A stretch of 64,000 nucleotides of DNA from Annulohypoxylon bovei var. microspora (GCA_022836615.1 MU405210.1:1-64000), one strand, 5' to 3'; positions 11,566-22,459 are shown, counted from the first letter of the stretch. A program made the numbers and translations. The notes: a model not told the origin generated them from the letters alone.

Positions 11566-14548
11566 TTATACGGCGCGCTCATTTCCCATCCCTTCTAAGG
11601 CTTGCCGTGCAGACTGCGTCGCATCTTCCCATGCCTTCCGCGCGTCCAGACTCTGACCTTGAACGTCGAAGCTCTGCGCGAGCATGCCGTCCGCGACGCT
11701 CATCCATAACGTGTTACCGCTCTTCTTGGCCTGATTCGAAGCTGCCTTTGCGCTCTTCAACGCCTGATCACCCACGATATCCTGGAAGAGCTTGGCTCGC
11801 ATGACGTTGAGCGCGATAGATAATGTCTGTACATTGCCTAGGGATTGCGCGTTGTTTAGTGCCGTTGATATGTGCATCTTGACCGCCGTCATCGGGATCG
11901 GCGGGTTTGTCTGTACTGCTGCTAGCACTAGATTGTACGCTGTGCGGATTTCTTGGTTAGGGTGATCAGCGCAGAGCGGACGAAGTTGTTCCAGGAGGTC
12001 TAGTGTTAATCGATCGTCCCTATAATCCGGATGTTGCATAATCCAGATCCGATTGAAAGCAGCCAGTAACGAGACCTCAACCTCAGCCGTTTTTCGGCTT
12101 CCGTTTCTATCGTTGCCGTCATCGAGGTTAAAGATCCGATTGCGGTAAATCATGCTGGCGGTCTTGAGATCACCAGTCCCTTGGTGATATACCCCTGCGA
12201 GGTATGTTGAGTACAGCATGACGATGCCTTCAAGAGGAGGTTTGACCATGGTCTCCAAGTGTGCCACGCAATGTTTGACTTCAGTCCATCGGGTGTGGGT
12301 TGCAAGGTGTAAACCTTGAAGGATATAGAGATAGCACATCCACTCCTTTTGCCAATCCGATCTCGTGATGGCATCCGCAAGGGAATTAGGAAGCCCTTGG
12401 AGTCTAATACCTGCTATGAAGAGTTAGCAATCGTAGTGCGGTACTGTACTAAGTTGGCTTGCCTTTCTGTAGCTGGGTTAGTGCCTCCTCCCATAGCTTG
12501 AATATCCTCCTATCATTACGAGGAGATTGATATAAAAGCGCGAGACCGCTATACGTGTACCTAGAGGTGCTGTTAGCGAAGAAAACCAGGCGCGATAGAT
12601 TCTCTCTTACGTGACAGTGAAAGCCTCGAGTTTGGTCCAGAAGGACATAGCGAGGTAGTCGTAGGCGTCATCCTCGCGTCCAGGCTTCAGCACAGCCGAC
12701 GTATCCTGGCTGATTACCAGCGGATTGCCTTTCCGAATCGGGAGCAGTAGTTCCGCGTCTATAGGAAGCCATGACTTGTCATTCATGGAGGCATCTATGT
12801 GATTCTGGAGACATTTTGACTTCTGGCTGATCACTTGGACCGACTTTGAATGTAAGCTGCAGGCGAGATCGAGCATAAGCGCCAGAATATGGAGCTGTGG
12901 AATGTGAAACGAATCTTCGAGTTGATACTTCAGAGCTTGGGCAATACAAGCTTGTATACGAACTATAGCATCGTCTTTCATAGTCTTTAGGAGACTTAGA
13001 CCCTCTAGTAAGGAGGCTGCTACGAATATAGCGCGATCGTTATTCTGATTAGCCAGATTGGCGATGGCTTTCAAATTCTCGAGGGCGTGTGTTTCCGCTG
13101 GATTAGCAGACTGAAGATATATAGAAGTCTTCAAGAAGCGAAATGCGTAAACCCAATGGTAGTGCTTCATTCTGTTTCAGTGTTAGGATGTATACGTATA
13201 GTAAAGTCTGATCAACCACCTACACTTCGGCGTCCCGTATCCGACTATCTACGGCGATCATGGCCGCTTTGACCTTCTGTTGCGCAAAAAGAAGCTTAAT
13301 CTGAAGAAAATGCATGGCGTATTTTAAGTCGGCAAATCGATTCTAAATTTGTAGTTAGCATATGAAAATAAAAGGGGTATTTGAGCGTGGTATTACCCTT
13401 TCACAAAGGGTGATACCCTTAGTTAGAGCGGTTTCAGCTTCCATCACATTATTTGTTTCCTCACACAAGATGCTGGCATAACGAAATCGTACTTTGGCTT
13501 CTAGTCGCGGCGCCAGCTTTGGGCTGTCCAGAACAACCTCGAGGCAGCCTAATCCCGTAGCAACAAGCTTCTGGTATTCATGTAGGCACTGAGCATCGAC
13601 ATTTTCTACTATAGATACCGACTCCTTCCGCGCCTTACCGAAGAACTCCTCGGCGAGGCAGATCAGAAGAGAAGTAGTATCCGCATGATGCGGTAGAAGT
13701 CCCGGTGTTGGAGCAGGTGATCTTGCTGATCCTACACTCGGACTTCTCGCAATGCTGTGTGTACTCAATCGAGGGCTTGCGGAGACGCGATTGGCATGAT
13801 CCATTCGCGCGCTTGTATTTGTATGTCTGTTGGTAGGGGTCGGTGTGAACTGGGGCGGTAGTTGAGGGGACTGAACGGGTACGGGAGAACTGACGTTCTG
13901 TGGCATAGAACGTTGGTGTTGCTGCTGATGAGGTTGATGCTGCTGGTATTGGTGATGTTGCTGTTGTGGTTGGTGTGGTTGTTGATGATGTTGGTATTGG
14001 TATTGCGGTGGTGGCTGGGACATAGCTTGCGGTGTTACGGGTGTTGTAATCTGCGGTGGAGGTTGTTGATAGGAAGGCGAAGGCATAGGCATGGGCGGTG
14101 GCATGTGTTGCCAGTCGGATTGTTGGACATATTGATGTTGTTGATGTGTTTGTTGGACGGGCTGTTGCATACCATGCACCATCTGACCTGGCGCATTTAC
14201 ACCGTTCTGAGGTAAAGGTTGTAGAGGCCGTTGATCGAAGGAGGGGTCGTAGGACTGAAATTGATAGTTCGCATTTTGCGGCGAGTGGATTTGTTGATGC
14301 GCATTTTGTGAATGCTGTTGGTGTTGGTGTTGGTGTTGGTGTTGGTGTTGAGGTTGCGGTTGAGATTGAGGGTGAGAGTATGGAATCGGGGTGAAGACGG
14401 TGTTCTGATAAGGTTGAGTCTGTTGAAACTGAGGATTTCCCCAGGCATCATAGCCGTTGTTAGCATTGTTAACGGCCTGTGGGTATTGACTTTGTTGGCC
14501 ATTGAACCCTGACCCGTGGCCATGGGGCATAGACCCGCGATATGTCAT
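11566..14548 (-). CDS. mau2: cohesin loading factor, Mau2/Scc4/Ssl3 family
   Basis: Five exons on the minus strand: 14548-13397, 13342-13224, 13171-12611, 12560-12463, 12410-11566; 924 residues. The product is the partner of Scc2/Nipbl (Mis4) and helps load cohesin onto chromatin. The first about 290 residues are disordered and very rich in Gln, His and Pro. The conserved TPR-like helical array starts near residue 293 (SLLICLAEEFFGKAR) and runs to the C-terminus, with family hallmarks such as KHYHWVYAFRFLK and NSLADAITRSDWQKEWMCYL. The length fits fungal members that carry an extra N-terminal tail. The intron at 12411-12462 begins with GC (AAAG|GCAAGC), not GT, and ends with a normal CTAAC branch and CAG. 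All other introns are GT-AG, 50-56 nt. The gene is divergent from the hydrolase gene at 15591, with 1.04 kb between the starts. The identification rests on family recognition and clean joins. Confidence 0.92.
12411..12462 (-). other. GC-AG intron of mau2
   Basis: This is the fourth intron of the cohesin loader gene, 52 nt. The exon ends in AAAG and the intron starts GCAAGC. Reading through gives an in-frame TAG within a few codons, and no GT donor nearby keeps the frame. The acceptor side has CTAAC about 15 nt before CAG. GC donors with a strong AG|GCAAG context are the known minor class processed by the major spliceosome. Confidence 0.8.
14321..14350. repeat. hexanucleotide repeat GTGTTG x5 (His-Gln codons in mau2)
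   Basis: Five perfect copies of GTGTTG. Read on the minus strand they encode alternating Gln and His in the N-terminal low-complexity tail of the Mau2 homologue. Related imperfect GTTGTTG/GTTGGTG units continue on both sides (13910-14350). Confidence 0.9.
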
Positions 14549-15590
14549 AATTTCATCGCACTCGGTGCTCGGCTGCTGTGAAAACCATCCCTATCAATTC
14601 TCTAAGAGTCGACAATTGATTCACCAGCGTCGAGTATGTTACCGCTTCTTGAGGTTGATGTCTTAGGTATCGTAAAGTTAAACCGATGGCGCGTGCCGCG
14701 ACGTTGTAGGTTGTAGAATAGATATATCACGTGATTTACCTAGGTGCGGACCGCACTGACCTTGTTGGGTCTTGGCACACGTGGATGCTTCAAATCTCAC
14801 ATCATCGGAAGGGACGGTGTATCCATTAGAAGATCCCAGCTCAATGGAACCAGCACATTTTGAGTTTTGTCTATTTTATGGAATATGCTTGAATTTGTTT
14901 GATAGTACCTAAGCAAGGTTAAACACTTTCATCATTGAATGTTAATATTTATAAGATTAAACATAAACATTAACTAGACTTTAGTTTCTTATATAAGCTA
15001 CAAGTAATGCTATGGGTATAGGATCGACATAAATGTTCCTTAAAATACCCATGTAAGAGAAAAGACTTAGTTCATACAAGGCTATGATCACCTGCAGCTC
15101 TTTGTTACATAGTGTAAGACATATGTACATAGCTCTCTGATTATTGCTAGTACCTAGTCAGCCAGCTACATATGTAGTTGATAAAATTTTCCGAACAGGA
15201 TATGCTTGCGGCTCAAAGTTAATACCACTATTATTTCTAGAATCAAAATGAAACCTTCTAGATATCTTACTTAGAGCATATATGTGTTTAGTTGCATATA
15301 GCTGTTCCACTGCCCTGGATAGCTCGGCACGAGCCGAGGTAAGTGGGGAGTAATTAGAAGCAGCGAGGTCCCCTGAATACTACCTAGTACCTGCCTTGCC
15401 TAGGCTCGATCGACTATCGGCCGTTGTCAATTTTGTTGACCTAAATAGACTTCAATACTCTTCAATTACCCATCTCATAGACTCTAGTTATTCTAATCAA
15501 TTGGGGCGTTATTTCAGTTTGTTTTCCATTTATAGTCATTACTAGACAAATAGTCTTTACAAAAGCAATTTTAGACCGCCCGCCTTTTCA
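14549..15590. promoter_or_regulatory. divergent promoter region, mau2 / alpha-beta hydrolase
   Basis: 1042 bp between two divergent starts. It holds no open frame of note and is AT-rich from 14850 to 15300. I cannot assign individual regulatory sites with confidence. Confidence 0.5.
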
Positions 15591-17119
15591 ATGGAGTGGT
15601 TCGGACGGGCTAATATCGACTTCACGACCGCGCCAAAGTCGCTAAACCTACAAGGGAAAGATGGCGAGGAAACAAACTTACTCAAGATATGCCAATCAGC
15701 AGTGCCGCCATGCCAGCTGAACCCGCTGCTCTTCAACGGGCACGCGCAGACGATGTGGACGGCTGCGAAAGCCCGCGCCCCGCCGCTGCGGTACAAGCGG
15801 CGCATCTTCGAAGCCGACCACGCCGAGTTCAACGGCAGCTTCGTCGTGGACTTCGCCGTGACTGATCCCGCTCAGAAGGAGGAAGCCGACCCGACGCTGA
15901 CCCCGCGGACGGCGTACTTTTCCGAGACAGAGCTCGAGGCTATGGGCTCCGACGACGAGAGGCCGATGCTCGTTGTCCTGCATGGGTTGTCCGGGGGGTC
16001 GCATGAGGTGTATCTAAGACATGCGATTGCACCGCTTATCGACAGTGGCAAGTGGGAAGCCTGCGTCGTTATCTCGAGGGGCTGCGCAAATAGCAAAATC
16101 ACTACTGGGTTGCTGTATAATGCGCGTGCCACCTGGGATGTTAGACAAGTAAGTCAATGTCTCATAATTAACTTGTTAATGTGACTCCTGGCTCACATCG
16201 ATATGCACATAGACCATCAAATGGCTCAAGAAGACGTACCCTAACCGACCACTGTTTGGGTTAGGCTTCTCACTAGGAGCTTGTATACTCACAAACGTAA
16301 GTAATCACCATAGTCGAGAACAACATCCGGGAAGTTATATTTACTCGTGAGTATTGTAGTATCTCGGCGAAGAGGGTTCTGCAACTCCGCTCAAAGCAGC
16401 AGTCGTAGTCGCAAATCCGTGGGCTCTTCACATATCGTCAAAGGTGCTACAAAGCACATTAATCGGACATCACGTGTACCAACGAGTCCTGGGTAGTGAG
16501 TTTTCATGAGCTTATATATCTAAACTTCAAGAATATGGCTAATTTACGTCTCTAGATGCTATGAGGTCCTTAGCAATGAAGCATAAGGACGAGCTCGACA
16601 AGTACACCAATATAGATACAACGACCTTATTCAGCCATAAGTTTTTGTACGAGTTCGATAGAGCTTACCAATGCCCTACTTGGGGATATCCCACAGAAGA
16701 AGCATATTACAGAGACGCGTCTAGTTCTGACTCGTTATTGGCCGTGAGGATTCCGCTCCTCGCCATCAACGCCGTGGATGATCCCATTGCCTCGAATATG
16801 AGCGTCCCTTACGCTGAAGCCTCAATAAACCCGTACACCGTGCTCTGTACCACGTCACTTGGGGGGCATTTGGGTTGGTTTGAGATCGGAGGAGGACGAT
16901 GGCACGGAAAACCTGTAAGATACTCGATTTCTAGATCCAGATTGGCATCAGTTACTAACATCCTTGAAGGTCTGCAACTTCCTCAATCATATGGCATTTG
17001 AGGTAGATCTCAACGGCATAAACTCCGAGGTTAACGGGAAGCGAACTTCAGGAAATCCCGAGTACGGTACCAATTTCGACCCTATCAGGCGTAAGATGTA
17101 TGTGAATTTAAACCAATGA
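15591..17119 (+). CDS. alpha/beta hydrolase, YheT/ABHD1-3 type (Eeb1/Eht1/Mgl2-like)
   Basis: Five exons: 15591-16148, 16213-16296, 16360-16492, 16556-16914, 16970-17119; 427 residues. The family includes yeast Eeb1 and Eht1 (medium-chain acyl ethanol O-acyltransferase/esterase) and the acylglycerol lipase Mgl2. Expected substrates are therefore medium-chain acyl esters, but the exact one is not visible here. The family N-terminal signature around NPLLFNGHAQTMW is at about residues 43-55, and the HGLSGGS oxyanion region at about 132-138. The catalytic triad is visible: Ser206 in GLGFSLGA (formed in the small second exon), Asp333 or 334 in NAVDDP, and His363 in SLGGHLGW. There is no clear signal peptide. 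All introns have canonical GTAAG-like or GTAGTG donors, and the joins restore conserved motifs. It converges on rai1 with only 136 bp between the stop codons. Confidence 0.9.
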
Positions 17120-17255
17120 GCGGGGTTGAGATCTAGAGCATATGACATAGAAAGCGACCTAGAATTGCATGGGATTCATAATTTGGTATCTGGATATAGA
17201 AAGGAATCGGTGTTTCTAGATGGCGAAGGTTACTGGTAAAAAGTCACCTCAGATA

Positions 17256-18863
17256 TTACCCACTAGCGCTGTTCAGGCTCAGCTTTATACGCCAGTTGAT
17301 AAATTCGTCTGACAGAATCCTTCCATGTCCGACTTCTTCGACCTTAAACACTTCAATTGCCGCCGAATGGGGGCGTCTCTGTATTCTCCAAACACCTTCG
17401 TCATTGATGGTGTTTTTAAGCCCTGTAATTATATTAGCAGCTATATGAATAGCAACGCGACTTAGTTTGCTTACATTGTAGAAAAGAGCTGGCAAAATTG
17501 ATACAAATGTTTGCATTCCAACTTCTCACGCCTCGCTTAGCAGCGGTCTCGGGGATCTTGGCTGTTTGGATTTCTTCAATCTTCGTGAGAATACCCTGCT
17601 GTGAGCGGAAGCCAACGATGATCTTGGGGACGCCAAGCAAAAATGATTGGATCCAGAATTTCATAAGCTTGCGCTCGAAGTTCTGCATGGTCCTATCATC
17701 GCGAATTTCGACACTAGTCTTGAGCTCAATCCAATTGATTGGCGCTCCTTTTTCGGTCGGCTTGGAATCCCAAACTGGAAGCCAGCGTGAGTGTGAGGCA
17801 TTCAAAACTGGCACACGATATAGACTTACTTGCGTCAACCTCTCCACCTAGGCATAGGATTGATTCGCCGATCCCAGTGCGAACGACAGAACAGTACTGA
17901 GCCTTATTGCTAACAATTTCCTTATCCCTATTCTCAATGAACTCTCTACTCATATCTCCCCAAGGACGTGGCAGACAGCATAAGGTCTCGAATTTGTAAC
18001 CTATCGTGGTGTTAGCTACAATATTATACGAATAAAACTCTAGCATTTACCCCAATATGTCATGACGTCTGGCGACATCTGGCCCCGCCGTGGCTTTTGC
18101 TGGCGTTGTCGTTGCTCTAATTTCGAGGCCTGCTTAGCAGCATGGTTCTCCTCGATGAAGCTACGTGAATATCATATTAGTATGCATATAATTAGCGAGA
18201 TTCCTCTGAGCGTACATGCAGTCCTTCAGAAAATAATCAGCTAATATCGTTTCATGGAAGAGCATTTGAGTCGCGCACTTGGTAGAAGGTAGCGTTCATC
18301 TCGAAGCTAGATTAACGCCATGTTAGATTTTTATTATTGACATATGTTAGCAATACGTCCACATACCCATCTCGATCTTCGAATGGAGTTGACATAATCT
18401 ATAAAAATTAGATGGATTTGTCACAAATATTTGATCCGTTGATGCTATTCTTACCTTAGTCATCATGCCACGCCAGGTAACAAACTGGGCATCGATCTTC
18501 TTTCCTTCTTCTTCTTCATGAGCCACGATAGTCTTAAGTAGACTATCGATATGTTCATCCGTCGAATCGTCATGGCTTTCGAATTGATCGAATCCTCCAG
18601 ACAGGTCGGTACCAAGTTCGGGAGGATAGTACCATTGCAATGAGCGATCGTCTTGATGAAATTCATGCTTGTCATCGTAAGAGAAGCAGGCTATTTCCTA
18701 AGCACATATATATTAGATATTTAATGATATTTAAAAGTGGACTCTCAAGGAGAAGATATTAACTAAGGATATCACAACTTAGAATATATACCTTGGGTCT
18801 TTTTACAGCTTCACATTCACCATCGAAACGGACGACAGGTTGGATGTTGAATATATTTGCCAT
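17256..18863 (-). CDS. rai1: decapping nuclease / pyrophosphohydrolase Rai1 (DXO family)
   Basis: Nine exons on the minus strand: 18863-18792, 18697-18455, 18398-18367, 18306-18279, 18223-18216, 18160-18051, 18000-17830, 17774-17475, 17422-17256; 376 residues, the usual size. Rai1 binds and stabilises the 5'-3' exonuclease Rat1/Xrn2 in the nucleus and removes incomplete or unmethylated caps; with Las1-Grc3 it acts in ITS2 removal. Visible family motifs: RPKEIACFSYDD (22-33), FVTWRGMMTK (about 96-105), the metal-binding acidic residues in IFIEEN (Glu131/132), GEVDA (Glu218, Asp220) and IELKTS (Glu238, Lys240), then FERKLMKFWIQSFLLGVPKI. All catalytic acids are present, so it should be active. 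The fifth exon is only 8 nt; without it the conserved NATFYQ-DC-IFIEEN run cannot be built. The start at 18863 gives the family N-terminus. It shares a 459-bp divergent promoter region with the gene at 19323. Confidence 0.93.
18216..18223 (-). other. 8-nt micro-exon of rai1
   Basis: The exon GACTGCAT is flanked by two 55-nt introns (18278-18224 with donor GTGCGC and acceptor TGAAG; 18215-18161 with donor GTACGC, branch-like ACTAAT and acceptor CGTAG). It encodes Asp, Cys and two bases of Ile, linking MNATFYQ to FIEEN. Every longer alternative I tried at this place introduces a stop or shifts the frame out of the conserved motif. Confidence 0.8.
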
Positions 18864-19322
18864 AATATAGAAGAATCTGTGTGGTAGTTTGGGTATGAAG
18901 TGGTATCTAGATGGAGGCAAGTGATGATACATAGAAGAAAGCTCAGACTTCGATAATAAGATGCCCAAGTGTTTAACAATGACTAGAGGCTTCTAAAGAC
19001 AGGGTAAGGAATACCCATGCCACTCATGCAAGGTTACCCCACAGCATAAAGCTCCCAAGAAGGCACGGGCAGTCTGTGCTTTCCAATGAGCTCCTATCCA
19101 GGTCCAGGGGGCCGTATAACTACTACTATATTAGGAATAGCCAAAAGTAAATTCTCCAACTGAATTTCTTTTTGGCACAGATATATTATGAACAGACTAC
19201 CACGATAGGTACCGTTTGTTTGATAACATCACCAAGTCTCTCCATTACCTTTATTTTATTTAACTAAGGTATTTAATTGATCACAACAACAATAGAGGCC
19301 ATTTCACTGTCAATCGCCAAAC
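18864..19322. promoter_or_regulatory. divergent promoter region, rai1 / small hypothetical
   Basis: 459 bp between two divergent starts, AT-rich towards 19130-19310. No individual site is assigned. Confidence 0.45.
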
Positions 19323-19934
19323 ATGGCCGAGCGACCACCTCCACACGTCCGCCGAGGAACCAATAGAGCTCCGGGTACGAACACGAGTGGCATACGTCGC
19401 AACCTCTTCCAGAGCCAGCTCACGCGACGCCCCACACCTACAACGTCTTCATCCAACGCCTCGGCCGAGACTCTACGTCTAGCAGATGTTGAAGTGCTCT
19501 CAGACACCTCTGATATTGTCATTCGCGATAAGAACGGCGAATTCGACGTTGGCGACCCGCCTACTCCCCCTCCAGACGATCCAGAAGATGATGGTGGGTT
19601 AGATGATGCGCAGGAGAGCCAACGTATGTCGCATCTTTTGTAGTCTACATAATCCAGGACAGGATACCATGTCTATAGTATATCAGGTTGCTAATTTACA
19701 TAATACTCTACAGGCGAGAGGCAAAGATTAGCCGAAGCCGTCAAGCACCATCAAATAAATCACAACCGCACCCCTGCACACCCTGAAGGTGAGACCAAAA
19801 CAGCCCCGAGGAAGCACTCGCTCACTTCAAAAGAGGTCCTAGAAACACTCCGAGCAAGCATGAGAGCGAAGGTTGCCGCGTTATCTGAAGACAATTGGAT
19901 GTATGAGCCGGAAGAACAGCCACGAATACAGTAA
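19323..19934 (+). CDS. conserved hypothetical protein, 173 aa
   Basis: Two exons, 19323-19623 and 19714-19934, with a 90-nt intron (donor GTATGT, acceptor CTACAG). I do not recognise a named family. The N-terminal half is basic and Ser/Thr/Pro-rich, followed by an acidic patch (about residues 70-98, rich in Asp and Pro). The C-terminal half is charged and probably helical, with a compact motif near the end (EVLETLRASMRAKVAAL then DNWMYEPEE, about residues 140-168) that looks conserved and could be a binding helix. There is no signal peptide or membrane segment, so a cytosolic or nuclear location is likely. It converges on get4 with 93 bp between the stops. The start ATG follows a normal ACA-ATG-like context at 19320. 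Confidence 0.75.
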
Positions 19935-20027
19935 AATGAATTGGTCTTATTAAAGGGTTCTGATCATCAGAGCCATTCAGACAGGTCGGCGCGATGCTAT
20001 TGCATGACTCTAGGACTATATAGATAT

Positions 20028-21105
20028 CTAATCCAACCCCTCAGCGGCCGGCATTGATGTAGGAGCCTTCACAGCTGGTCTCTTCGCACCCCCACTTGCT
20101 GGAGCACCGCCGCCGCCGCCGCCGCCGCCGAAGAATCCGCTCATCATATCCATCAACGGGTTGCTCTGTCGAGGTTTCTGAATTCCAAAGTACATCTCGG
20201 CGATCATCTCCAAAGACTCATGCCACGGCTCGACCTCTCCAAGAAGAGTGGCATATTTATTATGCAGTTGCTTGTACACATCTGCGTTGGCTCTCTGGAT
20301 GGCGAGTAAGAGGAGGCCTATGAAATTGAGAAGGGGTATGCTGGGGTAGATTCGTATATCCGCGCTGGCGCTGCTCACATCCTGGATGCCAAGTTGACTT
20401 TGCTTGTCTTGGTTCAGAGCGCTGGTAAACAGTCGGTAGCATGTGTTGGCCGCTCGAACGTTGCCTGTGAGAAGATACGGTAGAACCCCTCGGGCAGCGT
20501 ATAGGGCAGCTGTGTGCGCGTCGTCCTCTTTAAACCACTCATATTCCAAACGACCTAAAACCTCTGCGGAATCCTTCGTACCTAGAAGTAAATGTTTCTC
20601 TGCATCGTACGGTTCGTGCTCCTCGGCGTACAAAGATCCTGCGACGTGGTGGAGCTCGGGATCGCCCGCGGGGTATTCGCCAAACTTAGAGGACCATCTA
20701 GACAGACAGTAGTTAGCAGATAGTTCTATGCGAACCCGGCGAAGCAACCGCAACATACGTCATCATCTCCCCAATATACTTCTTGCGAGTAGGTTCTTCA
20801 CTGTCGAATAACCGCAGGCATGTGAGTAATCTACCCTTGGTAACAGAATCAGGCTTCAGCTCGGCCTGCTTGTAAATATCGACTAGCAAAACGCAGAGGT
20901 CCCCACCGCTTCCACCTTGACCAGCCTTTAGAAGTGATTGCGCGACATTGTAGAGGATGCTGATGGCCGCATCCCAGTTAGATGCCTTCGTGTACCGTGC
21001 TGCTACTACACGGGTTTGCTGCTGAGCTTCGTAGAACTGCCCCTCGGTGATCCGCTGTTGCAGGCGGGCGATGATCTTCTCGATCTTGTCGCCCTTGGTA
21101 CTCAT
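20028..21105 (-). CDS. get4: Get4, GET pathway adaptor for tail-anchored proteins
   Basis: Two exons on the minus strand, 21105-20759 and 20697-20028; 338 residues. Get4 is a cytosolic alpha-solenoid that pairs with Get5/Mdy2 and passes tail-anchored membrane proteins from Sgt2 to the ATPase Get3. The N-terminal helical repeats (IEKIIARLQQRITEGQFYEA, NWDAAISILYNVAQSLL, SGGDLCVLLVDIYK) and the Get4 signature region HHVAGSLYAEEHEPYDAEKH are clear. The C-terminal region has SNPLMDMMSGFF followed by eight Gly residues from a CCG repeat and a Pro/Ala-rich tail. The 61-nt intron (donor GTATGT) sits after EMMT and restores MTWSSKFGEYP. The start MSTKGDKIEKI is the natural one. Confidence 0.93.
20107..20130. 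repeat. CCG x8 trinucleotide repeat (Gly8 in get4)
   Basis: Eight perfect CCG copies, read as eight Gly codons on the minus strand just after the last conserved Get4 helix. Confidence 0.95.
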
Positions 21106-21560
21106 TTTCTAAGTGTGTGTCGTAGGTATGTTACTAGGACATATGATTATTCGGGCATGTATCAAGGATGTTATAAGTATAGAAATTTGGCGGGATACAT
21201 TGTGATGTGAAGCTTAGAAGTTCAGTGCTTGGATTGAAGAGAACCTTAGAGGACTGACGTCTAGCGGTGGTCCAAGCTCTTAGAAATATTTACCCCACCA
21301 ACATTGAATCCACGAATGTTGTAGCCACGCCCTACCATAAACCTCACACGAAAACAGCTTTTAAAGGTTCAATCAATGTTTTACGTGTAATCAACTTGTT
21401 TTTAATTTATGTTTCTGGTTTCAGTTCGAGAGAGAGAAAATCTGAATACTCGAGAAAAAATGGTAAGAAAACACGCTAGGAAAAGAAGGAAAAAGGAAAG
21501 AAAAAAGGAAAAAAAGACAAAAATGGACATCATAGAGTTTTCTCTAATGGGCTGCATTAC
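21106..21560. other. intergenic region between get4 and tRNA-Gly
   Basis: Get4 promoter region and the downstream side of the tRNA gene. A strongly purine-rich tract (about 21450-21520, mostly A and G on the plus strand) appears as a T/C-rich tract after the minus-strand tRNA. No protein gene is supported. Confidence 0.5.
21519..21523 (-). terminator. RNA polymerase III terminator of tRNA-Gly
   Basis: The first run of five T residues (minus strand) lies 37 nt after the tRNA 3' end, with more T runs behind it. It fits a Pol III stop. Confidence 0.6.
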
Positions 21561-21644
21561 TGCACTAACCGTGAATCGAACACGGGGCCAGAGTAGTATC
21601 TTCAAAGATGGGAAACTCCGAGGTTACCACTACCCCATTAGTGC
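21561..21644 (-). tRNA. tRNA-Gly (anticodon CCC) with a 13-nt intron
   Basis: Read on the minus strand from 21644. The acceptor stem GCACTAA pairs with TTAGTGC (21568-21562), with discriminator A at 21561. The D arm GGGT/ACCT has loop AGTGGTA. The anticodon stem GGAGT pairs with ACTCT (one G-U), and the T arm is CCGTG-TTCGATT-CACGG. The variable loop has four bases, as in tRNA-Gly. Anticodon CCC is at 21612-21610. Between position 37 and 38 sits a 13-nt intron (21608-21596, TCTTTGAAGATAC), the canonical place for nuclear tRNA introns. The mature length is 71 nt before CCA addition. The T-arm and D-arm sequences give normal B and A boxes. Confidence 0.92.
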
Positions 21645-22081
21645 TATCAAGCTTATGAAAACTTCCGGAAATATTGTCTTATATAATATGCTTCACGTGG
21701 TTCTTTGCGTCCTACCACCGGACTCCCTGAAAGGTCGTTGTAATTCGTGTTTAGTTATAATAAGAGAATGCAATATAGAGATACATATAGCATTACCATT
21801 CGATTGAACATCAAATTCTGTTTGCGGGTTTTCTATTTCGAGCGGAATCAAACAGTTGCATATACGCCGTATTCAACTACAAACCCTTGTTTGTGATTCA
21901 CTGATTCACTGTGACTCAACCATTCAATCCACCTCTAACTCTCTTCATAGTCTTATTTATTGTCTATGTTTTCCTGTCGCTCATGTTTTCAATTCTTATT
22001 GTATAACCCTTCTCGATAATCTTAATATTTATATTCATTTGATTGAGCCTTTAGTTATTGATCATTGTTTATATCGTTCAA
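21645..22081. other. intergenic region
   Basis: Spacer upstream of both the minus-strand tRNA and the small plus-strand gene at 22082. It is AT-rich with a pyrimidine-rich stretch before 22080. No gene is seen. Confidence 0.45.
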
Positions 22082-22459
22082 ATGTTTGTTTCCCGTCTTG
22101 CAATGGCCGTACGTAATAGCGCTGGCGCTGTAAATCGAGGACGGCCGATCGTATCTCCGTACAGATCTATAATCAACTCACATATACCACAATCGTCAAC
22201 CAAAATTGCTCTCTCGAAATTTTCAACATCTAGTTCTAGACTCGAAGCGAAAAAGTCCCCCAAGGACTCTCCTAGATCCCCCGAGGAACCCCCGCCTATG
22301 CAATTTAGCTTCGAGGGGCTTGGATTGAGTCGAAACACCAAGATCGCAGTCATCGTGATCATAAGCATATTCGGCACAATAGAGACTATTTTCTGGATCA
22401 AATGGATTTGGCGTTGGTTCTCCGGTGCCAAAAACGACGAGTCGGAAAATAAGGCTTGA
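22082..22459 (+). CDS. small single-helix membrane protein, probably mitochondrial
   Basis: Single exon, 125 residues from the first ATG at 22082. I do not recognise a named family. The first about 60 residues are basic with no acidic residues (MFVSRLAMAVRNSAGAVNRG and onward) and include KFSTSSSR (about residues 47-54), which resembles a matrix-targeting presequence and its cleavage zone. Then comes a Pro/Ser-rich linker, followed by one membrane helix (TKIAVIVIISIFGTIETIFW, about residues 85-104) and an aromatic/basic boundary IKWIWRWF. The tail is short and charged. The likely place is the inner mitochondrial membrane; this is inference from the targeting-like N-terminus. A small respiratory-chain or assembly subunit is possible but not shown. 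Confidence 0.7.
   Translation: MFVSRLAMAVRNSAGAVNRGRPIVSPYRSIINSHIPQSSTKIALSKFSTSSSRLEAKKSPKDSPRSPEEPPPMQFSFEGLGLSRNTKIAVIVIISIFGTIETIFWIKWIWRWFSGAKNDESENKA

Noticed and set aside
13862..14394. Long Leu/Val-rich frames on the plus strand
   Set aside because: They are antisense shadows of the CAG/CAC-rich repeats coding for Gln and His in mau2.
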